From the NCBI GenBank assembly GCA_035551995.1, contig DASZME010000050.1, positions 1 to 60,300 on the forward strand: 60,300 nucleotides of DNA, written 5' to 3'. Positions 15,092 through 24,721 of the stretch are shown here, piece after piece. The notes beneath the pieces are model-generated. The model worked only from the letters and a program-made list of their open reading frames with translations, did no database searches and had not been told where the DNA came from. Made by a program: the position numbers and the translations under genes. How positions within the stretch are numbered: the first letter of the stretch is position 1; the number at the start of each line of letters is the position of its first letter. The stretch comes from RYN-428 sp035551995 (lineage in GTDB: Bacteria; Planctomycetota; Phycisphaerae; Tepidisphaerales; Tepidisphaeraceae).

Positions 15092-17605
15092 GTGAACAGC
15101 TGGTCTTTCGACATCACACGACAGTCCGCCTGGGATTGGTGGGTTGTGGTTTGCATCACGGCGGCGTTCGTGCTGCTCTGCTATGCCGCGCTGGGCCGTC
15201 TATGGGAACGCGGCGGGCGCGGATGGGCGGCCATCATCCTTATCGGCGTCGGCGTCGGCGGGACGGCGCTGGTGCTGGCGATTCCCGAATTTCGCAACGC
15301 GCGCGTGGGACTCGGGTGGACGTTTGTCATTTTGAGCATCCTCTCCGCCGCGTTTTATCTTGAACTTCTCGACCGACTTGGCACGCGCCGAATGGCTATC
15401 CTGCTGGCGCTGCGCATTCTCGCGCTGGCGCTGGCGGTGCCGATGTTGTTTGAGCCGGTGTTGCGGTATGTGAGCCATCGCAATCCCGAGCGGCCGTTGC
15501 TCATGCTTGTGGATACGTCGGGGTCAATGTCGTTTCCCGACGTGCAGAATGGGCCGACACGAATTCAATCCGTCTGGCAGACCATTGCGCCGCAACTGGA
15601 GAAGATCAACGCCAAGTTCGTGCCTCGATACTTCACGTTTGCGACGGGATTCGAGGAACTGAAAAAGGCCGACGATTTATCGAAAGCCGTAGCCAACGGC
15701 AAATCGACCGACATCGCCCTGGGCATCAACAAGACCGTTTCGCGGATCACGCGAGACGACGCGATCATCGCGATTTTTACCGACGGCATCGATAACACTT
15801 CGCCGGACGTGACGGACGCGGTGCGAAATTCGCGGGCGCCGATTCATACCCTGCGCGTGGGATCCGAGCAAACCGAATCGGCCAATCTCGTGAACATCGC
15901 CGTGGCCGACGTGGACGCCGCGGAAGACTTTGTCGTGAATCATGAGACGATGGTGAAAGCCACCATCAAATCGACCGCCCTCCCCAATCGCGTGGTTGAA
16001 GTGAAGATGGCGGAGGTGGACGCAAAGGGAAAACAGACGGGGCCGCTGGTCACGCAAAAGTTGATCCTTCAGCCGTTGCCGGACGGGCAGCAGGTTTCCC
16101 TCCCCTATCGGCTCCAGACGGTTGGCGTGCATCGGATCGCGGTGTGGGTCGATCCGGTTCCCGGCGAGCGAAGCACGGTGGATAATCGCCAGGAGTTTCA
16201 GGGATTGGCGATCGATCCGCGGATCAAGGTGCTCTACATCGAAGGACGGCTTCGGCCGGAATATCAGCAGCTTGTTCGGATGCTCGGCCACGATCCGAAT
16301 ATCGAACTGGCCGCATTGCTTCGCGTTCAAAACGTCCGTTTTTCCGCGACCGGCAGCGTCGATGGAACGCCGTTCAAAGGAATGCCGCAGTCGTTGGAAG
16401 AATGGAAAAAATTTGACGTCATTATTCTGGGCGATCTGGATTCCACCTTCCTCCCCAAGGCCCGCCAGGAAGCGATCGAACAAACCGTCCTTGGCGGCGG
16501 CGCGCTTCTCATGCTTGGCGGACAAAGCACCCTGGGCCCCGGCGGCTATCAGGGAACCGCCATCGAAAAGGCGCTGCCTGTTTTGGTTGGATCGAATACA
16601 ATTGCACAAGAGAAGACCGAGTTCGTTCCCCGCTTGACCGCCGAGGGCTCGACCCATCCCGCGATGGAGGGGTTGGCCGATTTCTTCGGCGCCGAGAACA
16701 AAGGAGGCATCAAGCAGCTTCCGCCGCTCCGTGGCAACGTCGTCGTCGCCGGCCCAAAGAGCGGCGCCCAAATCCTGCTGATCCACAAGGACCGCCTCGG
16801 CCCCGACGGCAAGCCGCAGATCGTTCTGGCCGTCGAGCGCTACGGCAAAGGACGCACCGGCGTTTTCACCGGCGACACAACCTACCTGTGGGCCCTTCCG
16901 CTTTACGGCATGGGCCAGGACAGCCCCTACAACCGCCTCTGGGGCCAGACCATCCGCTGGCTCGCCGGCGCCGACGTTCGCAATCGCCAGAAAGGCGCCG
17001 GCATCGAAGGCCTGCTCAACAAGACCGTCTATCAGCTCGGCGAAAACGTGCGCTTGCGCGCGATGGTTCGCGACGACCGCGGAGACGCCACGCGATATGC
17101 CCAGGTCACTCTGAAGCTCAAGCGAGCCGGATCGACGAAAGAAGAATCGTTGACGCTCAATCCCGTCGAGAGCCACACCGGCATGTACGACCTTGTCATT
17201 CCCCATCCCGACCAGGGCGATTGGACCGGCGAGCTTTCGGCCTCGAAGGACAACAAGCCGCTCGGCAAGCAGGAGTTGAAATTCACCGTGATTCCGCCCG
17301 CTGACGAGATGCTCAAGCTTGCGGCCAATCCGCAGCTTCTGGCCTCGATTGCCGAAGCGACGCATGGCACCCACCGCGACCTTGCCGGATTTCCGCAACT
17401 TCTCGACGAATTAATTCGCGCCGATCGCACCCCCGCCGACAAGGAGACCTCGGTCAATTTAAGCAACTATGCGCGTGCCGTGCTGACCTTCACCGGCCAC
17501 GAGCCACAATGGCCCAAGCGCGTGGATCTCCCGATGCAAGCCTGCCTGGTCATCGTACTTCTCGCCGCGGAATGGATCATGCGGCGCAAGTGGCAGTTGC
17601 AGTGA
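15092..17605 (+). CDS. Membrane protein with vWA and glutamine-amidotransferase-like domains, 837 aa
   Basis: GTG start at 15092, supported by AGGA 8 nt upstream. N-terminus has about four membrane helices (WWVVVCITAAFVLLCYAAL, AAIILIGVGVGGTALVL, AILLALRILALALAVPML). A von Willebrand A domain follows (LMLVDTSGSMSFP, the DxSxS MIDAS motif, residues about 136-300). Then a class I glutamine-amidotransferase-like region (VLYIEGRLRPEYQQLVRMLG, VIILGDLDSTFLP, LLMLGGQSTLGPGGY) and a final helix near the C-terminus (MQACLVIVLLAAEWIM). This BatA-like architecture usually sits with MoxR ATPase and DUF58 genes, which are absent here. Envelope role likely, details unknown. Confidence 0.87.
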   Translation: MNSWSFDITRQSAWDWWVVVCITAAFVLLCYAALGRLWERGGRGWAAIILIGVGVGGTALVLAIPEFRNARVGLGWTFVILSILSAAFYLELLDRLGTRRMAILLALRILALALAVPMLFEPVLRYVSHRNPERPLLMLVDTSGSMSFPDVQNGPTRIQSVWQTIAPQLEKINAKFVPRYFTFATGFEELKKADDLSKAVANGKSTDIALGINKTVSRITRDDAIIAIFTDGIDNTSPDVTDAVRNSRAPIHTLRVGSEQTESANLVNIAVADVDAAEDFVVNHETMVKATIKSTALPNRVVEVKMAEVDAKGKQTGPLVTQKLILQPLPDGQQVSLPYRLQTVGVHRIAVWVDPVPGERSTVDNRQEFQGLAIDPRIKVLYIEGRLRPEYQQLVRMLGHDPNIELAALLRVQNVRFSATGSVDGTPFKGMPQSLEEWKKFDVIILGDLDSTFLPKARQEAIEQTVLGGGALLMLGGQSTLGPGGYQGTAIEKALPVLVGSNTIAQEKTEFVPRLTAEGSTHPAMEGLADFFGAENKGGIKQLPPLRGNVVVAGPKSGAQILLIHKDRLGPDGKPQIVLAVERYGKGRTGVFTGDTTYLWALPLYGMGQDSPYNRLWGQTIRWLAGADVRNRQKGAGIEGLLNKTVYQLGENVRLRAMVRDDRGDATRYAQVTLKLKRAGSTKEESLTLNPVESHTGMYDLVIPHPDQGDWTGELSASKDNKPLGKQELKFTVIPPADEMLKLAANPQLLASIAEATHGTHRDLAGFPQLLDELIRADRTPADKETSVNLSNYARAVLTFTGHEPQWPKRVDLPMQACLVIVLLAAEWIMRRKWQLQ

Positions 17606-17732
17606 GTGGGTGGCAGATGACAAGGTGAGGGGGTGAGGGGGTGAAAGGTTGAGGAGACGACAGAATGGGGGTGCGGTTGACGTGCAATGAAAAATCACCC
17701 ATCACCTTGTCACCGGGTCACCCTGTCGCCCA
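17606..17732. repeat. Inverted array of degenerate 8-mers (word GGGGGTGA)
   Basis: Between two convergent genes, direct 8-mers (AAGGTGAG, GGGGTGAG, GGGGTGAA) occupy about 17612-17655 and complementary words (CATCACCT, TGTCACCG, GGTCACCC, TGTCGCCC) occupy about 17700-17735. They could form a long imperfect hairpin serving both genes as terminator. That function is inference. Confidence 0.75.
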
Positions 17733-20363
17733 TCACTTGGTCTGAAAAAAGCGGCTTTGCACCAACGCATGCAACAACGTCCGAACGCCGCCGCCGTGCT
17801 TTTCGGCGGCGGAGACAATCGCGGCGATATCGTCCCGATCGCCAAAGGCGATCTCCCGGCCCGTCGCGTAAATCGCCAGTTGCTCGGTTAGATTCTTCAG
17901 CAATAGATGCGTATCGGCAGCCAGCAGCGACTGGAACTCTTCGATGCCGCCGAACTTTCGCCCGTCCGGCATCATCCCCGACGCATCGACATTGGGGCCG
18001 AGCTTGAAGCTGATGCCGATGAATGGATCGATCGCACCGCGCGGGGCCGGATCGCCGCCGCCGATCGAACGGTAGCGGTCGCGCTGTCCGCCGATGACGT
18101 CGAACGCCTCGAGGGCGAATCCCGGCGGATCAATCTTGGAATGACACGACGCGCAGGTCGGGTCCGAGCGGTGCTTATCCAGCTGCTCGCGGATCGTCTT
18201 TGCGCCCTGCACGTCCGGCTCGATCGCGGGAATATTCGGCGGGGGCGGTTCGGGCGGCTGACCGAGAATCCGCCCCATCACAAACGCGCCCCGAACCACC
18301 GGCGACGTCGTCGTGCCATTGGCGGTGATCTTCAGTATCGCCGCCTGCGTGATGAACGCGCCGCGCGGGCAATTCGGCGGCAGCGCAACGCGCCGAATCG
18401 TCGGCCCGCTCACCCCCGCGATCCCGTAATGCTTCGCCAGTTTCTCGTTGATCATCGCGAAGTCCGACCGAACCAGATGACTCGCGTCGAGGTCCTTGTC
18501 GATCAACTCGCGGAAATAGGCCAGCGTCTCGGCTCGCATGGAATCCTGAAGATACGGGCTGAATTCCGGATAGAGCTTGCGGTCTGGATCGTTTTCCGCC
18601 AAGTGGCGCAGACGCAGCCATTGGCCGACAAAATCTTCGACGAATCGCTGCGATCGCGGATCGCCCAGCATGCGATCGACTTGCGCCGCCAGCGCCGCCG
18701 GGTCATTAAGCTTGTGCGACGCCGCCAGCTGCACGAGCGCGTCGTCCGGCATCGAATTCCACAGAAAATACGACACCCGGCATGCCAATCCATAGTCGTC
18801 AAGCGCATCGCCCGGCTCGACGTGAAACAGAAAATCCGGCGAACACATCGCCGCTCGATAGGCCCACCGCATGGCCGTCTCAAACGTATCCCCGGCGGCA
18901 AGACGCTCGCGCACCTGATCGACATATTCCTTGCGAATCTGCACGGAGACCGGACGACGAAACGCCTTGGGCAGGAAAGCGCCCAGCAGCCGATCGGCGT
19001 CGATCGTCGGCTCATTGCTTTGCACCGTCCAGATTCCCGTCGCCGGATCAGGCTTGTTCTTCGCGTGAATGATTTCCTGCTTGAGGACATGACGCCGAGG
19101 CGGATGAATATCCTTATGGTCCGCCGGCTTGAACGCCGTCAGCGGCAGGTCTCCGAAGAGAACGCGATGGCTTTGCGGGGGCCAGATATCGTGAATCGGC
19201 CCTTCGATTTCGAGCCAATCGCTGGCGATGCCCGGGCCGGTGAAGGCCATCGATTTGCCTTTGCGCGTGTAGTTGACGACCGGCGCCAGCGACGCGGTGT
19301 TAAAGCCGATGGTTTCTTTGTAGTTCAGCCACGTTTCAAATTCATGCACCTGACTGTTCAGCGAAGGGGAATCGTAGTAACCGAGCACCCGGCTGCCGTC
19401 GGCGGTGCCGCGGCCGTTTTCGCGAAGTTGGACCGCCGAGAGCCGCGCCGCTTCAACCCCGCGCGAAGGCAGCACCGTTCCCTTGTCCCACTGAAAACTG
19501 AAGAACGACGCGCGAAGCCTGTATCGGCCGGGATATAAAGTCGCGAAGTGGGCGAACGTCGGATTGAACGATTCATCCTCGTGCCGAAAGACGCCGACGC
19601 TGCTTTCAACGCTGAATTTTCCGGCCTTTTCCAACTCGCCTAAATTGCGGCTGGTGTGATCGTCGGCGGGAGGGAAGTTCGGGTCGGGCTGCTTATTCTT
19701 GAGCAACACGGCGTCGCCGTTTATCAAAATAATGCGGGTGGCGTAATCGCTGGCAAGCGAATACCGCTCGTGCAGGACCGTCGGCGGCGCCGGGGCGGTG
19801 GCGATGGCCATATCGAGCGCGCTGTCCGCCGCCTCGATGTACTTGGCCATGTTCACGTGCGAGATGTCCAGCGCGTCGGCGTTCTTATCAAAGCCGTGGA
19901 CGTTGCCGTCGTCGGGCAGTCCCGCCTGCAACGAAATGCCGGGGATGGAAAGAAGATCGCGAACGGTGTTTTCGTACTCGCCGCGCGTCAGCCGGCGAAT
20001 CGCCGTGCGGCCCTGCGGATCGAGCCTCGCGCGCTCGGCGGCGATCAGCGAATCATGCAGCCAATGCGTTACCGCCTGCACATCCCCCGCCGGAGGACGC
20101 GGCTTCTTCTTCGGCGGCATCTGCCCGCTCTCGATCCGGTCATAAACCTTCACCCACCGGGGAAACAAATCGACATTCGAGAAATCCGCCTTTAACGCCG
20201 TGAGATCGAGATTTCCCTTTCGCGTGTCGGCGTCGTGACAGTCGACGCAATTGGCCTTAAAAAACGCCGCGGGTTCGACGGCGACGGCGCCCCCGCCCGC
20301 AAACCCGATCGCCAAACACGCCATTACGAATACAGACCGGCCAAGCGCTTGGGCTGACATCAC
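17733..20363 (-). CDS. Planctomycete cytochrome: PSCyt1-DUF1587-DUF1595-DUF1592-DUF1588-DUF1585 protein
   Basis: 876-aa exported multi-domain protein. After a signal peptide (MACLAIGFAGGGAVAVE) comes a haem c motif CVDCH with DTRKGNLDLTALK (PSCyt1). Then the DUF1587 segment RRLTRGEYENTVRDLLSI, DUF1595 (LLGAFLPKAFRRPV), DUF1592 (RAAMCSPDFLFHVE, CRVSYFLWNSMPDDAL), DUF1588 (CPRGAFITQAAILKITANGT, VVRGAFVMGRILGQPPEPPP) with a second CASCH haem motif, and DUF1585 at the C-terminus (IYATGREIAFGDRDDIAAIV). The stop overlaps nothing, and its start overlaps nothing else except the 4-nt ATGA with the following DUF1552 gene's end at 20360. Electron-transfer role is presumed; substrate unknown. Confidence 0.93.
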   Translation of the reverse strand: MMSAQALGRSVFVMACLAIGFAGGGAVAVEPAAFFKANCVDCHDADTRKGNLDLTALKADFSNVDLFPRWVKVYDRIESGQMPPKKKPRPPAGDVQAVTHWLHDSLIAAERARLDPQGRTAIRRLTRGEYENTVRDLLSIPGISLQAGLPDDGNVHGFDKNADALDISHVNMAKYIEAADSALDMAIATAPAPPTVLHERYSLASDYATRIILINGDAVLLKNKQPDPNFPPADDHTSRNLGELEKAGKFSVESSVGVFRHEDESFNPTFAHFATLYPGRYRLRASFFSFQWDKGTVLPSRGVEAARLSAVQLRENGRGTADGSRVLGYYDSPSLNSQVHEFETWLNYKETIGFNTASLAPVVNYTRKGKSMAFTGPGIASDWLEIEGPIHDIWPPQSHRVLFGDLPLTAFKPADHKDIHPPRRHVLKQEIIHAKNKPDPATGIWTVQSNEPTIDADRLLGAFLPKAFRRPVSVQIRKEYVDQVRERLAAGDTFETAMRWAYRAAMCSPDFLFHVEPGDALDDYGLACRVSYFLWNSMPDDALVQLAASHKLNDPAALAAQVDRMLGDPRSQRFVEDFVGQWLRLRHLAENDPDRKLYPEFSPYLQDSMRAETLAYFRELIDKDLDASHLVRSDFAMINEKLAKHYGIAGVSGPTIRRVALPPNCPRGAFITQAAILKITANGTTTSPVVRGAFVMGRILGQPPEPPPPNIPAIEPDVQGAKTIREQLDKHRSDPTCASCHSKIDPPGFALEAFDVIGGQRDRYRSIGGGDPAPRGAIDPFIGISFKLGPNVDASGMMPDGRKFGGIEEFQSLLAADTHLLLKNLTEQLAIYATGREIAFGDRDDIAAIVSAAEKHGGGVRTLLHALVQSRFFQTK

Positions 20364-21619
20364 GCCATCTCCAATCCAGACATCGTGCCCCTGGAGGTGG
20401 AAAATTCGCTCGCCTCGATTCCCAGACGTTGGAGCATCGAGACGAAAAGATTGGTCAGCGGATAATTGTTCGTCTTGCTGAAGGCCAGATGCTGCCCATG
20501 TTTGAACCCGCCGCCGGCGAGAAGCACGGGAAGATTGACGTTGGAATGGGCGTTGGCGCTGCCCATGCAGGTGCCGTAGAGAACCATTGTCTTGTCGAGC
20601 AGCGTTTGGCCTTGTTCTTTCGCCAAGTCCAGGCCGCCGAGGAAACTGGCCAGCGCGTCAAACTGCGCCGTCTCCTTGGCGCGCAACTGGGCGATGACAT
20701 CGGGCCTTCCGCCGTGGTGGGTGATGTTGTGGATGACGGTGGTATCGACAAAGAGCGTTATCAGCCGGGTGGAGTCGGTCTCCAGCGCCAGCGTGATCAT
20801 GTCGAACATCTGGCGCGTCTTCTCGACGAACATCTTCGAATCCTCGATGTCCGTCGGCGCCGGGACATCGACCTTCGGCTTGGGCTTGTATTCCCAGGCT
20901 TGCGAACTATGCAGGCGTTGCTCGAGATCACGGACGGACGTGAAGTATTGATCCAGGCGCCGTTTGTCGTTCGCCGACAGCGAGCCTTGCAGCCGTTTGG
21001 ATTGATCGCCGACAAAATCGAGCATGCTGCGGCCCTGGCGAAGGGCTTCGACGTTGGCTTCCACTTCGTCGGGCTTGCCCTGCACGAAGAGCTTCTGATA
21101 AATCTTGCGCGGGCTTGTCTCGGGGGAAATGGTGGCGCCGCTTCGGGTATACGAGAGTGTCGATCCCCCTTCGCTGGTCATCGCCAGCGTGAGCGACGGA
21201 TACCGCGTCTGGCCGCCCAGGTGCTCGGCGGCATGCTGATCGAGCGAAACGCCGTTGCGAAACCCGCCGCGATCCGGGTGCGGCGTGCCGGTGAGAAAGC
21301 ATTTCTGCGCCATGTGCCCGCCGGTCACGCCCAGATGGCTGACGCCGGAAAAAACCGTGAGGTTTTTCCGATGCGCCGCCAACCGCTCCAGGTACGGCGT
21401 CAGTTCGTAATCCGCCCCCGCCTTTTCCGGAAAGAAGAACTGGGGCATGATGCCCATGTTCGTCTCGACGGCCACCATGCGTCGCGGCGAAGCGCCGTCC
21501 CCGGACGCCGCCGCCCCATACACCGGCGCCATCGCCTCCAGCATCGGCAACGCCATCACCACCCCCGCGCCCCGCAAAAACGTACGTCGCGACAAGGCTC
21601 GGTTAAGACTAATGTTCAT
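20360..21619 (-). CDS. DUF1552 protein with Tat signal, 419 aa
   Basis: Exported partner of the DUF1592 cytochrome. The start MNISLNRALSRRTFLRGAG (21619) gives a twin-arginine motif SRRTFLRG followed by a hydrophobic stretch, so Tat export of a folded protein is expected. Family landmarks are MPQFFFPEKAGADYELTPYL, VFSGVSHLGVTGGH, TRYPSLTLAMTSEGG and TGTPHPDRGGFRNGVSLDQH. Its stop overlaps the start of the DUF1592 gene by 4 nt (ATGA), and the pair is always found together in relatives. DUF1552 is distantly related to alkaline-phosphatase-like DUF1501 proteins; the actual reaction is not known. Confidence 0.93.
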   Translation of the reverse strand: MNISLNRALSRRTFLRGAGVVMALPMLEAMAPVYGAAASGDGASPRRMVAVETNMGIMPQFFFPEKAGADYELTPYLERLAAHRKNLTVFSGVSHLGVTGGHMAQKCFLTGTPHPDRGGFRNGVSLDQHAAEHLGGQTRYPSLTLAMTSEGGSTLSYTRSGATISPETSPRKIYQKLFVQGKPDEVEANVEALRQGRSMLDFVGDQSKRLQGSLSANDKRRLDQYFTSVRDLEQRLHSSQAWEYKPKPKVDVPAPTDIEDSKMFVEKTRQMFDMITLALETDSTRLITLFVDTTVIHNITHHGGRPDVIAQLRAKETAQFDALASFLGGLDLAKEQGQTLLDKTMVLYGTCMGSANAHSNVNLPVLLAGGGFKHGQHLAFSKTNNYPLTNLFVSMLQRLGIEASEFSTSRGTMSGLEMA

Positions 21620-21893
21620 GATGCAATATATCCGTGCGAGACCCAACCGTTTATCGCGATTGCCGCCTTTTTGTACGACAACCGCCGCCGCATTGAATGC
21701 CCGTCGATCCGCGTGATCCCCGCCCGCCTTTTATTCCGGTATAATAACAACAACCGCCTGCCGTGTTCATTAACTTCGGGCGCGGCGCAGCCTCATGAAC
21801 GACTAAACGCAGAAACACCATAGCGCCCTGAGAATGCTCGATAACGGATTGGTTAATTAGAGCGCGCGCCCCGCCCGGCGTCGCGTAATGCGT
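21620..21893. other. Intergenic spacer with repeat remnant
   Basis: Between the DUF1552 start and the histidine-kinase stop. It contains a remnant of the dispersed repeat tail (GACTAAACGCAGAAACACC near 21800) but no palindrome, and no supported gene. The promoter for the DUF1552-DUF1592 operon should lie at its left end. Confidence 0.5.
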
Positions 21894-24521
21894 TCAGCCC
21901 TGAATTTCGTCCGGCTTGGGCCCCGGTGACTGCTCGCGGGTCTTGTCGTATCCATGCACCGAACGTACGGTCGCGATGAGCAATTCGATGTCGTCGCGGA
22001 TCGATTCCAGGTCCGCGTGGCCGCGAATATGATCTTCGGCCGCCGCCGCGGTTTCGGTGATTCGGGGAAATCCGTAGCCGCCGCCCGCGCCTTTAAGCTG
22101 GTGAACGGCCTGGCGGAGCGCCAGCAGATTTTGCTCTTCCAGCAGCGTCTTCAGAGCGGTAACGCGCTCAGGCAGGCGCTCGACGAATTTTTCGAGCAGA
22201 CGTTGTACCGCCGGCTCGTGGACAAATTCGCTTCGGAGCGTCGGCGGGCCTTTCTCCACGACCACGATCGGTTCCGGCTCGTCGATAATCGCGATCGGAG
22301 GCGGGTCGCCGCGCTGAAGAAACTTCGACGCTTCGTGCAGCAACTGCGCGCGGGAGATCGGCTTGGAAAGATATTCGCTGCACCCGGCTTCCAGGCATCG
22401 CACGCGGTCTTCGGCCATCGCATTGGCCGTCAGGGCGATGATCGGCACCGTATGGCCCAATTGCCGCAGCGTGCGGGTGGCGCTGTACCCGTCCATTTCC
22501 GGCATCTGCATGTCCATCAGCACCAAGTCAAACGTTTGGGCTTTCACTTTCTCGACGGCGGCGCGGCCGTTCGCGGCGATGACCACTTCAAGACCCGCTT
22601 TGCGGAGATGAGCGGAAATAAGGTGCTGGTTGTCTTCCCCGTCCTCGGCCAGCAGCACGCGACCGCGCAAATAACAGGCCGCGTCGCTGAACTGCGCGTC
22701 GGCGCCGACGCGCAGCTTATCGACCGTAAGATAGGGAATGATCTCGACGCCTTCGCGCGGCCCGCCGTCGAAAATAAAGGTGAAGGTGCTTCCTTCGCCG
22801 GGACTGGATTTGACCGTGATGTCGCCGCCAAGCAGGCGAGCCAGACGCTGGCTGATCGTCAGGCCAAGTCCGGTGCCGCCGAATCGGCGCGTGGTCGATT
22901 CGTCGGCTTGCGTGAACGGCTGAAACAGCTTGGCGATCTGCGGCGAGGTCATGCCGATCCCGGTATCGGCGACGTCGATGATGATCGATTGACGGAAGTA
23001 GGATATCTCCCGCCGAACGCGCAGTTTCACGCTCCCGGCGTCGGTAAATTTGATGGCGTTGCCGAGAAGGTTGACCAATACCTGCTTGGCCCGAAGCGGA
23101 TCGGTCTGGATCGTCGTGGGAATTTCTCCGGCGAACTCCACGTCGTAAGAGAGCTTCTTCTTGATCGCCCATGGCCGGGTCAGTCCGATCACGTCGGCGA
23201 TCAACTGCGGCAATGACCACGTCAGTTTCTCGACCGTCACCTTCTGCGCTTCGATTTTTGATATGTCCAGCAGATCATTGATGATCGCCAGCAGATGCTC
23301 TCCGTTGCGGCGGATGGTCTGGGCATACGCCTGGCGGTCCTCTTCGCTTTGACCGGCGTCGAGCATCATCTCGGCATAGCCAAGAATCGCCGTCATCGGG
23401 GTGCGAAGTTCGTGGCTGGTGTTGGCCAGGAACGCGCTCTTGGAAAGATTGGCGAACTCGGCCAGTTCCTTGGCTTTTTGTAGCGCTTCTTCGACCAATT
23501 TTCGGGCGGTGATATTCTCGTGGGAGATGACCAGGCGGGGAATACGCCGTTTTTCGCCGTCTTCGGGCTCGCCGGGAAAGGGCGTCACCCGCCCGATAAA
23601 CCAACGGCGTTCGGTGGGCGAGTGTGCGGCATATTCCAGGAAAAAATCTTCCTGCTTGCCTGTCATGACCGACCGAATTCCCGCCGCGAACTGCTCGGCC
23701 TCGCGACAGCGCTTTCCGTCGGCGCCGTCGCAAACCATAAGGTAGTTGACGCCGTCGCCGAGGCGCTCGAGTTCTCCGCCGTTGGCCTGGGCAAACTCGC
23801 GCCAGGCGCGATTGGTGGCGAGAATCACGCCGGCCTCGTCGAGAATGGCGATATGCGTCGGAAGAGCGTCGACGGTGGATCGCGCGAACTCCTCGCGTCG
23901 CCGCAGCAGATCCTCGGCGAATTGCCGGCGGCGCATGAAGCGGTGAAACGCCGTGTTCGCCGCCACAAGCACCGCCAATTCCGTCAGCGTCAGCGACAGC
24001 GAAACCAGCCTGTTGGAAAGCGCCTGCTCGGCGAGCGCCTTGCGCGTCTGCGGCGCCAGGCGGTCCTGATAATCGCGAATCGATCCGATCAGCGCGGCGA
24101 CCTCCAGCGACGGCCCTATGTGAGTGCCGGCGCCGGTGGCGATTTCTTCCAGCCAAATATGGATCGCCGGCTCCAGCTTCGACAGAATAATCCGCTCGAC
24201 CGGACGATCCACCAGAAGCGGGCGAAGCGCGTCAAGATTGACGTCGATGGCCGCTCCGGCGCGACGGCAGGCGTCCAGGTAAGCGATATCGTGAGACAAA
24301 TCGTACGCCCGTCGGCACATCTGCGCCGATTCAAGCCCCGCCGACAGCGCGTCCAGTTTCGCGAGAACTTCCGACGCGGTCAGACCATCCCGGCGGTCGT
24401 CGTGGTCGTTGGCGCTCACCCACGAAAGCAGCCGAATCAGGACAAGCCCGCTCAAGAACAGTCGATACATCACCGCCACGGCGCGGTCTCTCTTCGTCGA
24501 CAGCGTTCTTGGTTGAGTCAC
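21894..24521 (-). CDS. Hybrid sensor histidine kinase with receiver and Hpt domains, 875 aa
   Basis: Membrane-bound hybrid kinase. GTG start at 24521 is backed by AGGAG 7 nt upstream. Order: N-terminal helix (about 19-36), an extracytoplasmic all-helical CHASE3-like region (about 45-165), second helix (about 172-193), a PAS domain (about 210-340), HisKA with phospho-acceptor His370 in SHELRTPM, HATPase with Asn488 (VNLLGNAIKF), DTGIGM and GGTGLGL, a receiver domain with Asp670 (LVLMDMQMPEMDGYSA), and a C-terminal Hpt domain with His807 (AVHQLKGAGGGYGF). All catalytic residues are present, so a full intramolecular phosphorelay is possible. No response regulator is adjacent, and the output is unknown. 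Confidence 0.95.
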   Translation of the reverse strand: MTQPRTLSTKRDRAVAVMYRLFLSGLVLIRLLSWVSANDHDDRRDGLTASEVLAKLDALSAGLESAQMCRRAYDLSHDIAYLDACRRAGAAIDVNLDALRPLLVDRPVERIILSKLEPAIHIWLEEIATGAGTHIGPSLEVAALIGSIRDYQDRLAPQTRKALAEQALSNRLVSLSLTLTELAVLVAANTAFHRFMRRRQFAEDLLRRREEFARSTVDALPTHIAILDEAGVILATNRAWREFAQANGGELERLGDGVNYLMVCDGADGKRCREAEQFAAGIRSVMTGKQEDFFLEYAAHSPTERRWFIGRVTPFPGEPEDGEKRRIPRLVISHENITARKLVEEALQKAKELAEFANLSKSAFLANTSHELRTPMTAILGYAEMMLDAGQSEEDRQAYAQTIRRNGEHLLAIINDLLDISKIEAQKVTVEKLTWSLPQLIADVIGLTRPWAIKKKLSYDVEFAGEIPTTIQTDPLRAKQVLVNLLGNAIKFTDAGSVKLRVRREISYFRQSIIIDVADTGIGMTSPQIAKLFQPFTQADESTTRRFGGTGLGLTISQRLARLLGGDITVKSSPGEGSTFTFIFDGGPREGVEIIPYLTVDKLRVGADAQFSDAACYLRGRVLLAEDGEDNQHLISAHLRKAGLEVVIAANGRAAVEKVKAQTFDLVLMDMQMPEMDGYSATRTLRQLGHTVPIIALTANAMAEDRVRCLEAGCSEYLSKPISRAQLLHEASKFLQRGDPPPIAIIDEPEPIVVVEKGPPTLRSEFVHEPAVQRLLEKFVERLPERVTALKTLLEEQNLLALRQAVHQLKGAGGGYGFPRITETAAAAEDHIRGHADLESIRDDIELLIATVRSVHGYDKTREQSPGPKPDEIQG

Positions 24522-24721
24522 GAACGTTCTCCTGCACCCAGAGGCGGAACACCAAGTCGCTATCGGTCTTGTCCGTGAGGCGGTTAATCATCGCAGTCGT
24601 CACGGCCGGAAAATTTTTCGCGCCGAATCGCTCGGTCATGTCGATCGAGCGATGCCGCGACCCTGCGGAATTCTTTCGACCGTGAGCGGCGTCGAGCGGG
24701 GCGGCGGGTCTACAATCGCCC

